This document shows, piece after piece, positions 25,328 through 33,987 of a stretch of 64,000 nt of DNA (the first letter of the stretch is position 1; the number at the start of each line of letters is the position of its first letter). A model generated the notes under the pieces. The model ran no database searches. It was not told the DNA's origin and worked only from the letters and a program-made list of their open reading frames with translations. Made by a program: the position numbers and the translations under genes. Source of the stretch: Anaerocolumna jejuensis DSM 15929 (GTDB lineage Bacteria; Bacillota; Clostridia; Lachnospirales; Lachnospiraceae); contig NZ_FRAC01000007.1 in assembly GCF_900142215.1 (NCBI RefSeq), positions 150,672-214,671 of the forward strand, given 5' to 3'.

Positions 25328-25525
25328 ATGGAAAAGGTTCGCAAAGCGGCAGAAAATGTATCTGGAATTACAGATAAGTTACAAATAGGTGTCTGCTGGG
25401 CTTTTATTAGTTTGGGGATTTTCATGGTATCTGGTTTAAATGGGAGTATATGCATAAAAAGTACCGGAAAGGCTAAAAAGGTACTTGTACTAGCATTTAT
25501 TATCGTTTATAATGTATGGGATTAA
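25328..25525 (+). other. possible small membrane ORF in pyrK leader
   Basis: The 311-base gap before pyrK holds one open frame of 65 codons with a hydrophobic middle (WAFISLGIFMVSGLNG) and a second hydrophobic end. It lacks a convincing ribosome binding site and overlaps the upstream extension of pyrK, so it may be a decayed membrane gene or chance. No PyrR attenuator was recognised here. Confidence 0.25.
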
Positions 25526-25550
25526 AAAATGGCACAGATGGGAGAAGACC

Positions 25551-26312
25551 ATGGCAGTTCAAAAGAAAGCCCAAATAATATCACAGGTACAGTTAGCACC
25601 GGGGATTTTCAGTATGTGGTTAAAGGATTTGGAGATTGCCGGACAGGCAAAACCCGGACAATTTTTATCCCTGTACTGTTACAGTGAGGACAGATTGCTT
25701 CCAAGACCCATAAGCATCTGCGAAATTAAGGAAGACGGTACTTCTTTGCGGCTTGTATACAGGGTGGCCGGCAAAGGAACGGAAGAATTCTCAAGGCTTA
25801 AGGAAGGGGATACGATTCAGGTAATGGGTCCCCTTGGTAACGGATTCCCTGAAACCGGAGCAAAGGCAATCCTTATCGGAGGGGGTATCGGGATTCCCCC
25901 CATGCTTGAACTGGCAAAAAGTCTGGATTGTGAAAAAAGCATTGTCCTGGGATACCGTGACATTACCTTTCTTGAGAAGGAGTTCCAGCCTTACGGACAG
26001 GTTTATCTGTCAACGGAGGACGGAAGTGCCGGTGTAAAGGGAAATGTAATTGATGCCATCCGGCAAAATGCCGTGGAGGGCGAAGTGATTTATGCCTGCG
26101 GCCCCACCCCCATGCTGCGGGGAGTAAAGGCTTATGCTGCAGAGCATGGAATTACTGCCTGGCTGTCCCTGGAGGAGCGCATGGCCTGCGGTATCGGAGC
26201 CTGTTTAGCCTGTGTCTGTAAGACCAGAAATAAGGACCACCATACCAATGTGAATAACACAAGGATTTGTAAGGAAGGGCCTGTATTTAAAGCAGAAGAG
26301 GTTGAACTCTAG
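25551..26312 (+). CDS. pyrK: dihydroorotate dehydrogenase B, electron-transfer subunit
   Basis: A 253-residue flavoprotein carrying FAD and a [2Fe-2S] cluster that passes electrons from PyrD to NAD. The FAD-binding region has LLPRPISICEI, the nucleotide region GGGIGIPPMLELA and YACGPTPML. The cluster ligands are in MACGIGACLACVCKTR, plus a later cysteine in TRICKEGP. I start at ATG 25551 with GGGAGAAG upstream, not at the longer 25512. It opens pyrK-pyrD-pyrE. It indicates an NAD-dependent class 1B enzyme, typical of anaerobic Gram-positives. Confidence 0.96.
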   Translation: MAVQKKAQIISQVQLAPGIFSMWLKDLEIAGQAKPGQFLSLYCYSEDRLLPRPISICEIKEDGTSLRLVYRVAGKGTEEFSRLKEGDTIQVMGPLGNGFPETGAKAILIGGGIGIPPMLELAKSLDCEKSIVLGYRDITFLEKEFQPYGQVYLSTEDGSAGVKGNVIDAIRQNAVEGEVIYACGPTPMLRGVKAYAAEHGITAWLSLEERMACGIGACLACVCKTRNKDHHTNVNNTRICKEGPVFKAEEVEL

Positions 26313-26368
26313 GAAATAGGAGCGAAGGGATATCCAAGGGATGACCGGACAATCAGAAAGAGGTTAGC

Positions 26369-27277
26369 ATGATAAATACGAAAGTGACCATAGCCGGGGT
26401 AGAATGGAAGAACCCTGTAACAACAGCATCCGGAACCTTTGGGTCAGGGATGGAATTTGCCGATTTTGTGGATTTGAACAGGCTGGGAGCCGTAACCACC
26501 AAGGGAGTATCCTATGAGCCCTGGACAGGTAACCCGGTTCCAAGAATAGCAGAGACCGGCAGCGGGATGTTAAATGCCATAGGGCTGCAAAATCCGGGCG
26601 TGGAGGTTTTTGTAAACAGGGACCTTCCCTTTTTAAAGCAGTACGACACCAGAGTAATAGTCAATGTCTGCGGAAAGACTACCGAAGACTACCTTAAGGT
26701 AGTGGAGCGGTTAAGCGATTGTGCTGTTGATATGCTGGAAATCAATATTTCCTGTCCCAATGTGAAAGAAGGCGGAATAGCCTTCGGACAAAGCACCTGT
26801 TCCGTAGAGGATATCACCAGGCAGGTGAAAAAATATGCCAGACAGCCTGTTATTATGAAATTAAGCCCAAATGTTACCGATATCAGAGAGATGGCAAAGG
26901 CAGCAGAGGCAGGAGGAGCAGATGCCCTGTCCTTAATTAATACCTTGACCGGAACGAAGATTGATATTTACAAGAGAAAGTTCGTATTGGCCAATGAAAC
27001 AGGAGGCCTGTCAGGACCGGCAGTAAAGCCTGTGGCTCTGCGGATGGTCAACCAGGTGGCAAGAACCGTTAAGATACCGGTAATTGGTATGGGCGGAATT
27101 GCGACAGGGGAAGATGCCATTGAATTTTTAATGGCGGGAGCAACAGCAGTTGCAGTAGGTACTGCAAATTTCAGAAATCCTCTGGCAACGGTGGAAGTAA
27201 TTGACGGCATCCAGGATTTTCTCGCAAAGGAAGGCATCGCGGATATACAGGATATCATAGGCTGCATTAACCGATAG
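26369..27277 (+). CDS. pyrD: dihydroorotate dehydrogenase, catalytic subunit (class 1B)
   Basis: A 302-residue FMN TIM barrel oxidising dihydroorotate to orotate. Motifs: NPVTTASGTFGSG, the catalytic-loop ISCPNVKEGG with the class 1 cysteine, ALSLINTLTG, NETGGLSGPAVKP and IPVIGMGGIATGEDA. It lies 56 bases after pyrK and 66 before pyrE, in one transcript. It would form the PyrD2-PyrK2 complex with the preceding gene. Confidence 0.97.
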   Translation: MINTKVTIAGVEWKNPVTTASGTFGSGMEFADFVDLNRLGAVTTKGVSYEPWTGNPVPRIAETGSGMLNAIGLQNPGVEVFVNRDLPFLKQYDTRVIVNVCGKTTEDYLKVVERLSDCAVDMLEINISCPNVKEGGIAFGQSTCSVEDITRQVKKYARQPVIMKLSPNVTDIREMAKAAEAGGADALSLINTLTGTKIDIYKRKFVLANETGGLSGPAVKPVALRMVNQVARTVKIPVIGMGGIATGEDAIEFLMAGATAVAVGTANFRNPLATVEVIDGIQDFLAKEGIADIQDIIGCINR

Positions 27278-27343
27278 AATTATTAAATCACAGAAGCTGG
27301 AAGGCGGCAGCAGTTGATTGCTTAAAGAAAGGAACGTGAAAAA

Positions 27344-28021
27344 ATGGAAAAATACAAACAGGAATTTATTGAATTTATGGTGGATTGCGGTGTATTAAAA
27401 TTCGGAGACTTTACAACAAAAAGCGGACGTAAAACACCTTTCTTTATTAATGCGGGTTATTATCGTACCGGTTCCCAGCTAAGAAAGCTTGGGGAGTATT
27501 ATGCAAGAGCCATCAAGTCAGCCTTTGGGCTGGATTTTGATGTACTGTTTGGACCTGCCTATAAGGGAATCCCCTTAAGTGTTGCGGCTTCCATGGCCAT
27601 CAGTGAATTCCATGACAGGGATATCCGTTACTGCTCCAACAGAAAGGAAGTAAAAGATCACGGAGATAAGGGAATTCTTCTTGGCGGTCCTATTTATGAC
27701 AAGGATAAAATCGTGATTATTGAAGACGTTACCACAGCGGGAACCTCAATCGGAGAGACCATGCCCATTTTGAATGCCCAAGGTGAAGTTTCCGTCCTGG
27801 GGCTGGTAGTGTCCGTTGACCGTATGGAAAGAGGCCAGGGAGAGAAGAGTGCGCTGGCAGAAATTGAAGAAGTATACGGCATCCGTACAACTTCTATTGT
27901 AACAATGGAAGAAGTAGTTGAACATTTATACAATAAGCCTTATAATGGAAATATCATAATAGATGACACTCTGAAAAGTGCAATAGATTCCTATTACATG
28001 CAATATGGAGCGACCTATTAA
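27344..28021 (+). CDS. pyrE: orotate phosphoribosyltransferase
   Basis: Joins orotate with PRPP to make OMP. The 225-residue protein has the PRPP-binding motif IVIIEDVTTAGTS near residue 125, the substrate loop around RKEVKDHGDKG, and FGPAYKGIPLS. A GAAAGGAACG ribosome site precedes the ATG. It is followed closely by a small membrane-protein gene and a terminator. With pyrC and pyrF at 5.5-7.8 kb it leaves only carbamoyl-phosphate synthetase and aspartate transcarbamoylase outside this window. Confidence 0.97.
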   Translation: MEKYKQEFIEFMVDCGVLKFGDFTTKSGRKTPFFINAGYYRTGSQLRKLGEYYARAIKSAFGLDFDVLFGPAYKGIPLSVAASMAISEFHDRDIRYCSNRKEVKDHGDKGILLGGPIYDKDKIVIIEDVTTAGTSIGETMPILNAQGEVSVLGLVVSVDRMERGQGEKSALAEIEEVYGIRTTSIVTMEEVVEHLYNKPYNGNIIIDDTLKSAIDSYYMQYGATY

Positions 28022-28080
28022 GGATTAATTGGTTGAAACTATACGAAAGGGCTGCAACAGGCAGCGGGCAGGAGTTGGAT

Positions 28081-28233
28081 ATGAGTGAGAAAATCTATAC
28101 TACCATGAAGTCTGTCGGAGTAGGCAATCTTGTTATTGGGATTCTGCTTATTATCACAGGTATAGCCAGCGGTGTCCTAGTGATTGTAAACGGTAGCAGG
28201 TTACTAAGGAAAAAATCAGAAATTCTATTTTAG
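28081..28233 (+). CDS. 50-aa membrane protein downstream of pyrE
   Basis: A 50-residue protein with one strong membrane helix (VGNLVIGILLIITGIASGVL) and a basic C-terminus (SRLLRKKSE). ATG 28081 has GGAG six bases upstream; the longer reading from TTG 28033 lacks support. It lies between pyrE and its terminator, so it is transcribed with the pyr genes. I recall similar small proteins beside pyrE in Lachnospiraceae but could not check. Function unknown. Confidence 0.7.
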   Translation: MSEKIYTTMKSVGVGNLVIGILLIITGIASGVLVIVNGSRLLRKKSEILF

Positions 28234-28300
28234 AAATTTTTTTAAAAGACCTCCCAGGGTAGAAATTGCCGGATGTGGGGTCTTTTTTCAAAATTTCTAA
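28230..28300 (+). terminator. pyr operon terminator
   Basis: A long stem: TTAGAAATTTT and AAAAGACC on the left pair with GGTCTTTT and AAAATTTCTAA on the right, with T-runs inside. It ends the pyrK-pyrD-pyrE transcript and separates it from the secretion-like cluster. Confidence 0.8.
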
Positions 28301-28353
28301 AAAATTACTTTACTTTTACAATATTTTCATATATATTATAAATACATCTAAAA

Positions 28354-28412
28354 TTGATTCGGGTGTTATGGTTCAGTATCAATGATATGACATTTCTAAT
28401 TATCCGAATCAA
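28354..28412. other. inverted repeat in the leader of the Tad-like cluster
   Basis: TTGATTCGG at 28354 and CCGAATCAA at 28404 are perfect inverted 9-mers, 41 bases apart, in an otherwise AT-rich 260-base leader with no gene. It could be the base of a structured leader or a protein site. I could not match it to a c-di-GMP or other known riboswitch. Confidence 0.4.
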
Positions 28413-28562
28413 AATTCTTAATCAATGAAATTTCATTTCAGTTAATTCTTTTTTTCAAATGTATTTCCCATATAAGTGAGGTGTTACGGCAGATGAAATA
28501 ATTTATACGTGAGTTTATCATTGGGTAAATATCTATTTTTTCAGTATAATGAGGGGAAAATT

Positions 28563-29483
28563 ATGAAAGTTGCTTTTTGGAGCAGCGTCAGAGGGAGCAT
28601 TGGCGTAACCAGCAATTTAGCCTGTGTCAGCATTGCTATGGCTTTTGAGCAATCCTGCAAAACAGTACTGCTGGAAAATCACTGCCAGAAGAACCCTCTG
28701 GAGAATATGCTCTTTCAAAGACGGGAGAAGAGGCCTGATAGAAATGCTCTTAATGTCAGCAGATACACAGGTCTCGAACACATTATGAATCAGTTGTCAA
28801 AAGGAGGGGCAAGGGGCAGCAGAGGCTGCAATGTAATACAGGATAAGAAAGCATATGAAGAAATCTGGATGTTAAAGGATTCACATTATAAGGATACCAA
28901 GCTTATCTGCATGGAAAATGAAAAACTTATAAAAGAAGCTTCTTTTGAAATTCTTCTTAATTCTTTATATTATGTTCCCATTGGGAATCAAGTCAATCAA
29001 TTTATCTTTGATTATACCCTGAATGACAATATTATAAAAATCTTATGGGCAAGTGAAATTTTTGCCTCGTATACCTTTATCGATACTTCAAATGAAAATA
29101 ATCTGAGCTCAAAAATCATACTGGCGGAAGCGGATTTGGTAGTTGTTACTCTAGTACAGGATCAGGAGGTCATTGAGCACTTCTTTGATAACTATTCTTC
29201 TTTACTATCCAAATGCATTATTCTGTTATATGAATCGAAAAGCATAGCATCAGGAATTCCGGCAATTTCCAGAAAATATTCTTTCCATAAGTCAAAAATC
29301 ATTCCAATCCCATATAACATTGAATACAGCCAGGCGATAAGACAAGGTACCATTGTAGAATTTATGACACGTAATTACAGATGCGAAAGGGGAAGCCCCA
29401 ATTATCCCTTTATAGCAGGAGTGCGTCATGCAGTATTTGCCATACAAAGTGAACAAAACAGAAAGGAAGGATGGAATGCGTAA
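28563..29483 (+). CDS. MinD/TadZ-like protein with degenerate P-loop (first paralogue)
   Basis: A 306-residue SIMIBI-fold protein opening MKVAFWSSVRGSIGVTSNLA. The place of the deviant Walker A (KGGxGKT) is occupied by VRGSIGVTS, lacking both lysines. The later body, with VLLENHCQKNPLE and IIPIPYNIEYSQAI, aligns by eye with the gene at 31350, so these are paralogues. TadZ/CpaE proteins place Tad pilus machines at the cell pole and often have atypical P-loops. I start at ATG 28563 after GAGGGG. First gene of a tightly coupled cluster; the next gene overlaps by eight bases. Confidence 0.75.
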   Translation: MKVAFWSSVRGSIGVTSNLACVSIAMAFEQSCKTVLLENHCQKNPLENMLFQRREKRPDRNALNVSRYTGLEHIMNQLSKGGARGSRGCNVIQDKKAYEEIWMLKDSHYKDTKLICMENEKLIKEASFEILLNSLYYVPIGNQVNQFIFDYTLNDNIIKILWASEIFASYTFIDTSNENNLSSKIILAEADLVVVTLVQDQEVIEHFFDNYSSLLSKCIILLYESKSIASGIPAISRKYSFHKSKIIPIPYNIEYSQAIRQGTIVEFMTRNYRCERGSPNYPFIAGVRHAVFAIQSEQNRKEGWNA

Positions 29484-30510
29484 AAGGTTAAAGCGGCCGC
29501 TTTCAAAAAAACAGATAGTAAAAAGGATATTAACGGTAAGCCTATGTTTTTTTTTACCAGTTGTAATATACGCAGGATATGTAAGGGTCAGAAGCTTTTA
29601 TGAAGAAAAAATGGAAGCTATGACAGAGGAGATGGCAGAGTACACAGTAACAACATACGAAGCGGTTAGAGATATCAAGGCAGGAGAAGTTATTAAGAAT
29701 AAGGTGGTGGCAAATAAAAAGACGCTTTCGGGACAGAACAGAGAAAGCTTTATGAGTGAGGATGATATCGGAAGTCAGGCCTTAGTGGATATACCAAAGG
29801 GTACGCAGCTTCTTAAAAATATGTTTCAAAAAAATATCATTAATAGCAGCCTAAGGGAACTGGAATTTTCTTTAAATATAGCGGGAGAAAATATAAAGGC
29901 GGGAGATTATACGGATATCCGCCTGCGCTATCCTAACGGCGAAGACTATATTGTATTGAGCAAGACATACATAAGCTGTATTGACTGGGAAAAAGGTTTT
30001 TTATATATCAACCTGTCCCCGGAGGAAATTCATCTGATTTCCTCGGCAATGGTGGACTGTTACCTGAAAACCGGTTCCTATCTGTATACGGCCAGATATA
30101 TAGCTCCTTCCTGTCAGGAATCTTCTTTTGTAACCTATATTCCCAACAAAGATGTTCTGAAATTAATAAAGAAAGACCCCAATGTTGTGGAGAAAGCCAG
30201 GGATTATCTGAATGAGGCCGGCAGAAAGGAGCTGGAGGAAAGACTTAAGACATATTATGAGCAGAATAGCAGCCCCGAGGATTCCTTCTCAGGGGAAGCA
30301 AGCACTTCTGAGGATGCCGGCAGTAATCACCTTTATTATGTCACTGGCAAAGCAGGTGACTTAAAGAAAGGGAGGGATTCCAAACAGAGCATGGATACAT
30401 CCGGTATTCCAGAAGGGGCTCCTGCTAGCAACGGGAAAAAAGAAGGAGAAGAAACGCTCCAAGGGGTTACTGCCAGTGATGAGAATATGGAGGTGGAATA
30501 TGCCGAATAA
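29476..30510 (+). CDS. CpaB/RcpC-like SAF-domain protein
   Basis: A 344-residue protein with one N-terminal membrane helix (ILTVSLCFFLPVVIYAGYV, about residues 18-36) and a SAF domain (YEAVRDIKAGEVIKNKVV, then ALVDIPKGTQLLKNMF), which in CpaB/RcpC proteins caps the Tad channel. The last 80 residues are a Ser/Glu/Gly-rich disordered tail. GGAAGGAT precedes ATG 29476. It overlaps both neighbours, evidence for one transcript. In a Gram-positive cell without an outer membrane its role is probably in the wall or as a periplasm-side assembly factor. Confidence 0.75.
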   Translation: MRKRLKRPLSKKQIVKRILTVSLCFFLPVVIYAGYVRVRSFYEEKMEAMTEEMAEYTVTTYEAVRDIKAGEVIKNKVVANKKTLSGQNRESFMSEDDIGSQALVDIPKGTQLLKNMFQKNIINSSLRELEFSLNIAGENIKAGDYTDIRLRYPNGEDYIVLSKTYISCIDWEKGFLYINLSPEEIHLISSAMVDCYLKTGSYLYTARYIAPSCQESSFVTYIPNKDVLKLIKKDPNVVEKARDYLNEAGRKELEERLKTYYEQNSSPEDSFSGEASTSEDAGSNHLYYVTGKAGDLKKGRDSKQSMDTSGIPEGAPASNGKKEGEETLQGVTASDENMEVEYAE

Positions 30511-31348
30511 AGCTGCAAGTATTGGATTTGCCGGGACAGAAAGCTATGATCTGATACTGTATCTGGCAGTCATGTTAACAGCCTTGGACAAAAAGGTGCT
30601 GCTTGTGGATAATTCCTGTCATAAGGCATTATCCTGCTGTATCCCTGTATCTGATATAACCGGCAGGGAGAAAGTTGTTCATTATAAAGGGCTGGATATC
30701 CGAAGGGAGAAAGAAGTCCGATATGAAGGGGTGGATTTACTAAGGGAGAAAGAAGTCTGTTGTGAAGGGGTGGATTTACTAAAGGAGAAAGAAGTCTGTT
30801 GTGAAGGGGTGGATTTACTAAGAAAAAAAGACGTCCGCTATGAAGAGCTGGACATCCGAAGGGAGAAAGAAATCTGTTATATGGGGGTGGATATCTCAAA
30901 GGATACTCCGTTAGTTACATTGGAGGGAGAGTATGATTTCATCCTGATGGATTTTGGGCAGAACATTAGCCATAAAGACATAAAGGCCTGTGATTCCCTT
31001 TGCTTGGTAACGGATACCGGATTGCATAATATAGCAGTAATAGAACCTCTTAAGGCGGCGGTGGAAGATGTATACCTGCTTATAAGGGAGATTCCAAACA
31101 GATTGGATGAAAATTACATTCTAAAGCTGATAAATGAAAAAGGAATATTGGGAAAGAAAAGCTTTTATTTCTATTTTGATGAGGCTGACAAAGAAGCAAT
31201 GACTGCCTTGCAGTATTACAATAGTGTTTCTTACAAAAGACTCTCACCAGCCATTAAATACTTTCTAAAGGAACTCTCACGGGAGGCCTTTGGAATGAAT
31301 GAAAGGCAAGTAAAACTGGCAGAAAAAAAGCTGGGAAGGAGGAGATAG
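30500..31348 (+). CDS. second MinD/TadZ-like pseudo-ATPase with internal 13-aa repeats
   Basis: A 282-residue protein beginning ASIGFAGTESYDLILYLAVM, again a SIMIBI fold start without a usable P-loop, followed by KKVLLVDNSCHKALSC. Residues about 55-133 are six copies of a 13-residue unit such as EVRYEGVDLLREK. After the repeats the fold resumes with YDFILMDFGQN (Walker B-like strand) and CDSLCLVTDTG. ATG 30500 has GGAGG upstream; the longer start at 30476 would overlap more of the previous gene. Less similar to the two flanking paralogues than they are to each other. Confidence 0.7.
   Translation: MPNKAASIGFAGTESYDLILYLAVMLTALDKKVLLVDNSCHKALSCCIPVSDITGREKVVHYKGLDIRREKEVRYEGVDLLREKEVCCEGVDLLKEKEVCCEGVDLLRKKDVRYEELDIRREKEICYMGVDISKDTPLVTLEGEYDFILMDFGQNISHKDIKACDSLCLVTDTGLHNIAVIEPLKAAVEDVYLLIREIPNRLDENYILKLINEKGILGKKSFYFYFDEADKEAMTALQYYNSVSYKRLSPAIKYFLKELSREAFGMNERQVKLAEKKLGRRR
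30665..30900 (+). repeat. 39-bp in-frame tandem repeat
   Basis: About six units of 39 bases, each containing GGGAGAAAGAAGTC and GAAGGGGTGGATTTACTAA variants. The middle two units are almost identical and the outer ones diverge, as expected for a variable-number tandem repeat. The unit length keeps the reading frame, so copy number can change without breaking the protein. Confidence 0.9.
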
Positions 31349-31349
31349 G

Positions 31350-32171
31350 ATGCAGGTGGTCTTTTGGAGCCCCACAGCAGGCCAGACGGGGACGACCTCG
31401 TCCCTGGCGGCAGCAGCTCTTATGGCAGCTTACCGGTATGACAGAAAGGTTCTTCTGATGCAGACCCATTATCAGAACAGGGATTTGGAGGAAATTCTTC
31501 TTGGAAGCGGGCAGAAGGAAGAGATTTACCGGGATATTGGATTAGATGCAATTCTTAGGTTAATAAGAACCGGTAATCTGTCAGAAAGCAGCAATATTCA
31601 AATTCTCATAAAGGATTTTATTTTAAGTCTTGGCAGGGGAGGTATCAATCTGCTCCCCGGAACCTCTAAAGGATACGGTAAGTCATTGGAGGAGGATATG
31701 ATAACATATCTGCCATTTATATATAGGAGCTTAAAAGACAGCTATGATATTATCTTTACAGATGCCGTATGCGGTGATAATCCGGTTTCCAGGATGCTTT
31801 GGAGGGAAGCTGATATCCTGATAGTAAGCATTAATCAAAATAAGAGAGTATTAAAAGAATGTTTATTACAATACCAGTTTCCTCTTGAAAAAACAGTTTT
31901 TCTTATAGGCTCCTACCAAAATGCCTCTGTCAATAATATGAAAAATCTTGAAAAAACCTATGAGGAATTAAAAGGGAGGCTGTATGCCATTCCTCAGCAT
32001 ACAGCTTATATGGATGCCGTGTCAGAAAGAAGATGCCAGGAGTTCTTTCTAAAAGGTATGGCCTTTAAAAACAGAGGAAATCTATCGGATTTTTTCCATC
32101 ATGTCTCAAAACTGACAGAAATGCTTATAGACAAGGCATTGGATAAGGGAGGGCTGGGACTTGATTCTTAA
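31350..32171 (+). CDS. third MinD/TadZ-like protein with degenerate P-loop
   Basis: A 273-residue protein opening MQVVFWSPTAGQTGTTSSLA; the Walker A position reads AGQTGTTSS, with Thr where the catalytic lysine should be. The body has KVLLMQTHYQNRDLEEILLG and LYAIPQHTAYMDAVSERR, parallel to the first paralogue (28563). Ending helices fit dimerisation. GGAGGAGA lies six bases before the ATG. It overlaps the VirB11-type ATPase gene by eleven bases, so the products are probably made together and may dock on that ATPase. Confidence 0.75.
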   Translation: MQVVFWSPTAGQTGTTSSLAAAALMAAYRYDRKVLLMQTHYQNRDLEEILLGSGQKEEIYRDIGLDAILRLIRTGNLSESSNIQILIKDFILSLGRGGINLLPGTSKGYGKSLEEDMITYLPFIYRSLKDSYDIIFTDAVCGDNPVSRMLWREADILIVSINQNKRVLKECLLQYQFPLEKTVFLIGSYQNASVNNMKNLEKTYEELKGRLYAIPQHTAYMDAVSERRCQEFFLKGMAFKNRGNLSDFFHHVSKLTEMLIDKALDKGGLGLDS

Positions 32172-33987
32172 TTTTCTGCTCATTCTATTACTATGCACCG
32201 GCTTGATTCTCATAGCCATTTATCAATTCAGAAATGAAAACACAATAATAGAGCATGCCGGCGAGCTTACCATAGACAGCCTGATTACAGCGGTGGATGA
32301 GGTTTTTGAAGATATCCTGAGCAAAGATTTCAGAGACTTGAATCTAAACCAGACGGAAACGGATAAAAGAGAAAATATAAGGAAGCTTATCCGCAGAAAT
32401 TTAAAGGAATGTACTGTAGGTGATGAGAATGCCAAGGAATATATCAAAGATTACATGGAAGAAATTATAAGGGCAATAGAAGGGCTTAATGAGAATACCA
32501 TAAATAATATAATTCCCTTTGATATACCGTCCCGGCTAAAGCCGCAGGATAAATTTGAAATCCTTTTATATATCTATAAGGAAAGGTACGGGAAGGAGGG
32601 CTTCCATAAACTTACCCAAAACTATAACCTGGATGTCCTGAAAGAAAATGGGGAGGAAAGCTATTATGCCATAACCCGGGAGGAGGTTGAAAGAGTATAT
32701 TATGAAGAAGGCATTTATTTATCCTCTGAAGACAAGATAAAGATTCTGACGCAAAGAGTGTATCAGCAATACCGGGGCTTTGGTGTAATAGATGCAATCA
32801 GGGAAATGAAAATAGACGGTATTTCAGGGGGAGTATCCTCCGGTATCTTATCTGAAAAGGCAGAGAATTCCTTGGATGGTTTTTATGAAGCTACATACTT
32901 CACCGGAGACAAGAATATTCCGGCAGATAAGAGCCTGCTGGATATATGGGTTTTTTATCAGGGCAGAACTATCCGGCTGGAATTTTTACGGTTTCCTTCC
33001 GAAAAGGAATTAATCAGGGTATGCAGAAATATATACCGCAACAATAATCCGGGCCTCTTAAGTGAAACCAGGGGCTATATGGTAAATGATATGAAGGACG
33101 GCTCCAGAGTAGTTGTTTTCAGGCCTCCGGTAGCCGCCGGCTGGGCATTTTTTGTCAGAAAGCATGATGTAATAACCAGCATGGATATCAAGGGGATAAT
33201 AACAGAAGAAGGCGGTGACATGGTTATCAGCCTGTTACGGTGGATGGTAAAGGGTTGCCTGTCTCTTGTTATTACAGGAGAAATGGGAAGCGGTAAGACA
33301 ACCCTATTAAAGATTCTGGTCCAGTATATCGAAGAAATCTATCCAATACGTGTCTATGAGCAGGTTTATGAATTGAATCTGAATAAAGCCTACCCTCAAA
33401 GAAATATTCTCTCCTTAAGGGAAAGTCCGGCAGTTTCCGGCCAGGAAATCTTAAATACCATGAAGAAAACCGATGGAACAGTACTGATACTGGGAGAGGT
33501 TGCATCCCATGATGCCGCTAACTACCTTGTAGAAATATCCCAGATATCCAAGATGACTCTTTGCTCCCACCATGCGGAGACAACGGAGGATTTTGTAGCA
33601 TATTTAAAGATTGCCCAGCTTAGAGCAGGCGGTTTCCATAACGAAGGACTGGCAGAATACCAGGCTGCCGGTGCGGTAAGCATTGATATTCATATGGAGA
33701 ACCGGAACGGGCACCGCTATATATCAAGAATTACCGAAATCGTGCCTTATTACAGGAGGGAGCTGCCGCAGAGCCTGGTAGAGGCTACAAGAGAATATTA
33801 CCGGAGAAGGACAAGTCCGGTAACCTATGAAACTAGGGAAATCATTGCTTATCAGGATGGGAAATATGTATATCATCAGGGCTTTTCACCAAATACGGCA
33901 AAGCATATTGGTGACAATCTGACAGGAAAAGACCGGGAAGAGTTCTTATACTTTTTAAAGCAGAAAAAAGAGGTGCATCATGAATAA
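32161..33987 (+). CDS. VirB11/TadA-type secretion ATPase with N-terminal membrane segment
   Basis: The motor of the cluster, 608 residues. The C-terminal half is a type II/IV secretion ATPase: Walker A GEMGSGKTT at about 373-381, Asp/Glu-box region YEQVYELNL, Walker B VLILGEVA near 440 and the His motif LCSHHAETTEDF. Residues 2-21 (ILNFLLILLLCTGLILIAIY) are a membrane helix, which ordinary cytosolic TadA/CpaF proteins lack. The start is TTG 32161 with GGGAGG upstream; no ATG is available nearby. It overlaps the genes on both sides. ATP hydrolysis would power pilus or pseudopilus assembly through the next gene's product. Confidence 0.88.
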   Translation: MILNFLLILLLCTGLILIAIYQFRNENTIIEHAGELTIDSLITAVDEVFEDILSKDFRDLNLNQTETDKRENIRKLIRRNLKECTVGDENAKEYIKDYMEEIIRAIEGLNENTINNIIPFDIPSRLKPQDKFEILLYIYKERYGKEGFHKLTQNYNLDVLKENGEESYYAITREEVERVYYEEGIYLSSEDKIKILTQRVYQQYRGFGVIDAIREMKIDGISGGVSSGILSEKAENSLDGFYEATYFTGDKNIPADKSLLDIWVFYQGRTIRLEFLRFPSEKELIRVCRNIYRNNNPGLLSETRGYMVNDMKDGSRVVVFRPPVAAGWAFFVRKHDVITSMDIKGIITEEGGDMVISLLRWMVKGCLSLVITGEMGSGKTTLLKILVQYIEEIYPIRVYEQVYELNLNKAYPQRNILSLRESPAVSGQEILNTMKKTDGTVLILGEVASHDAANYLVEISQISKMTLCSHHAETTEDFVAYLKIAQLRAGGFHNEGLAEYQAAGAVSIDIHMENRNGHRYISRITEIVPYYRRELPQSLVEATREYYRRRTSPVTYETREIIAYQDGKYVYHQGFSPNTAKHIGDNLTGKDREEFLYFLKQKKEVHHE

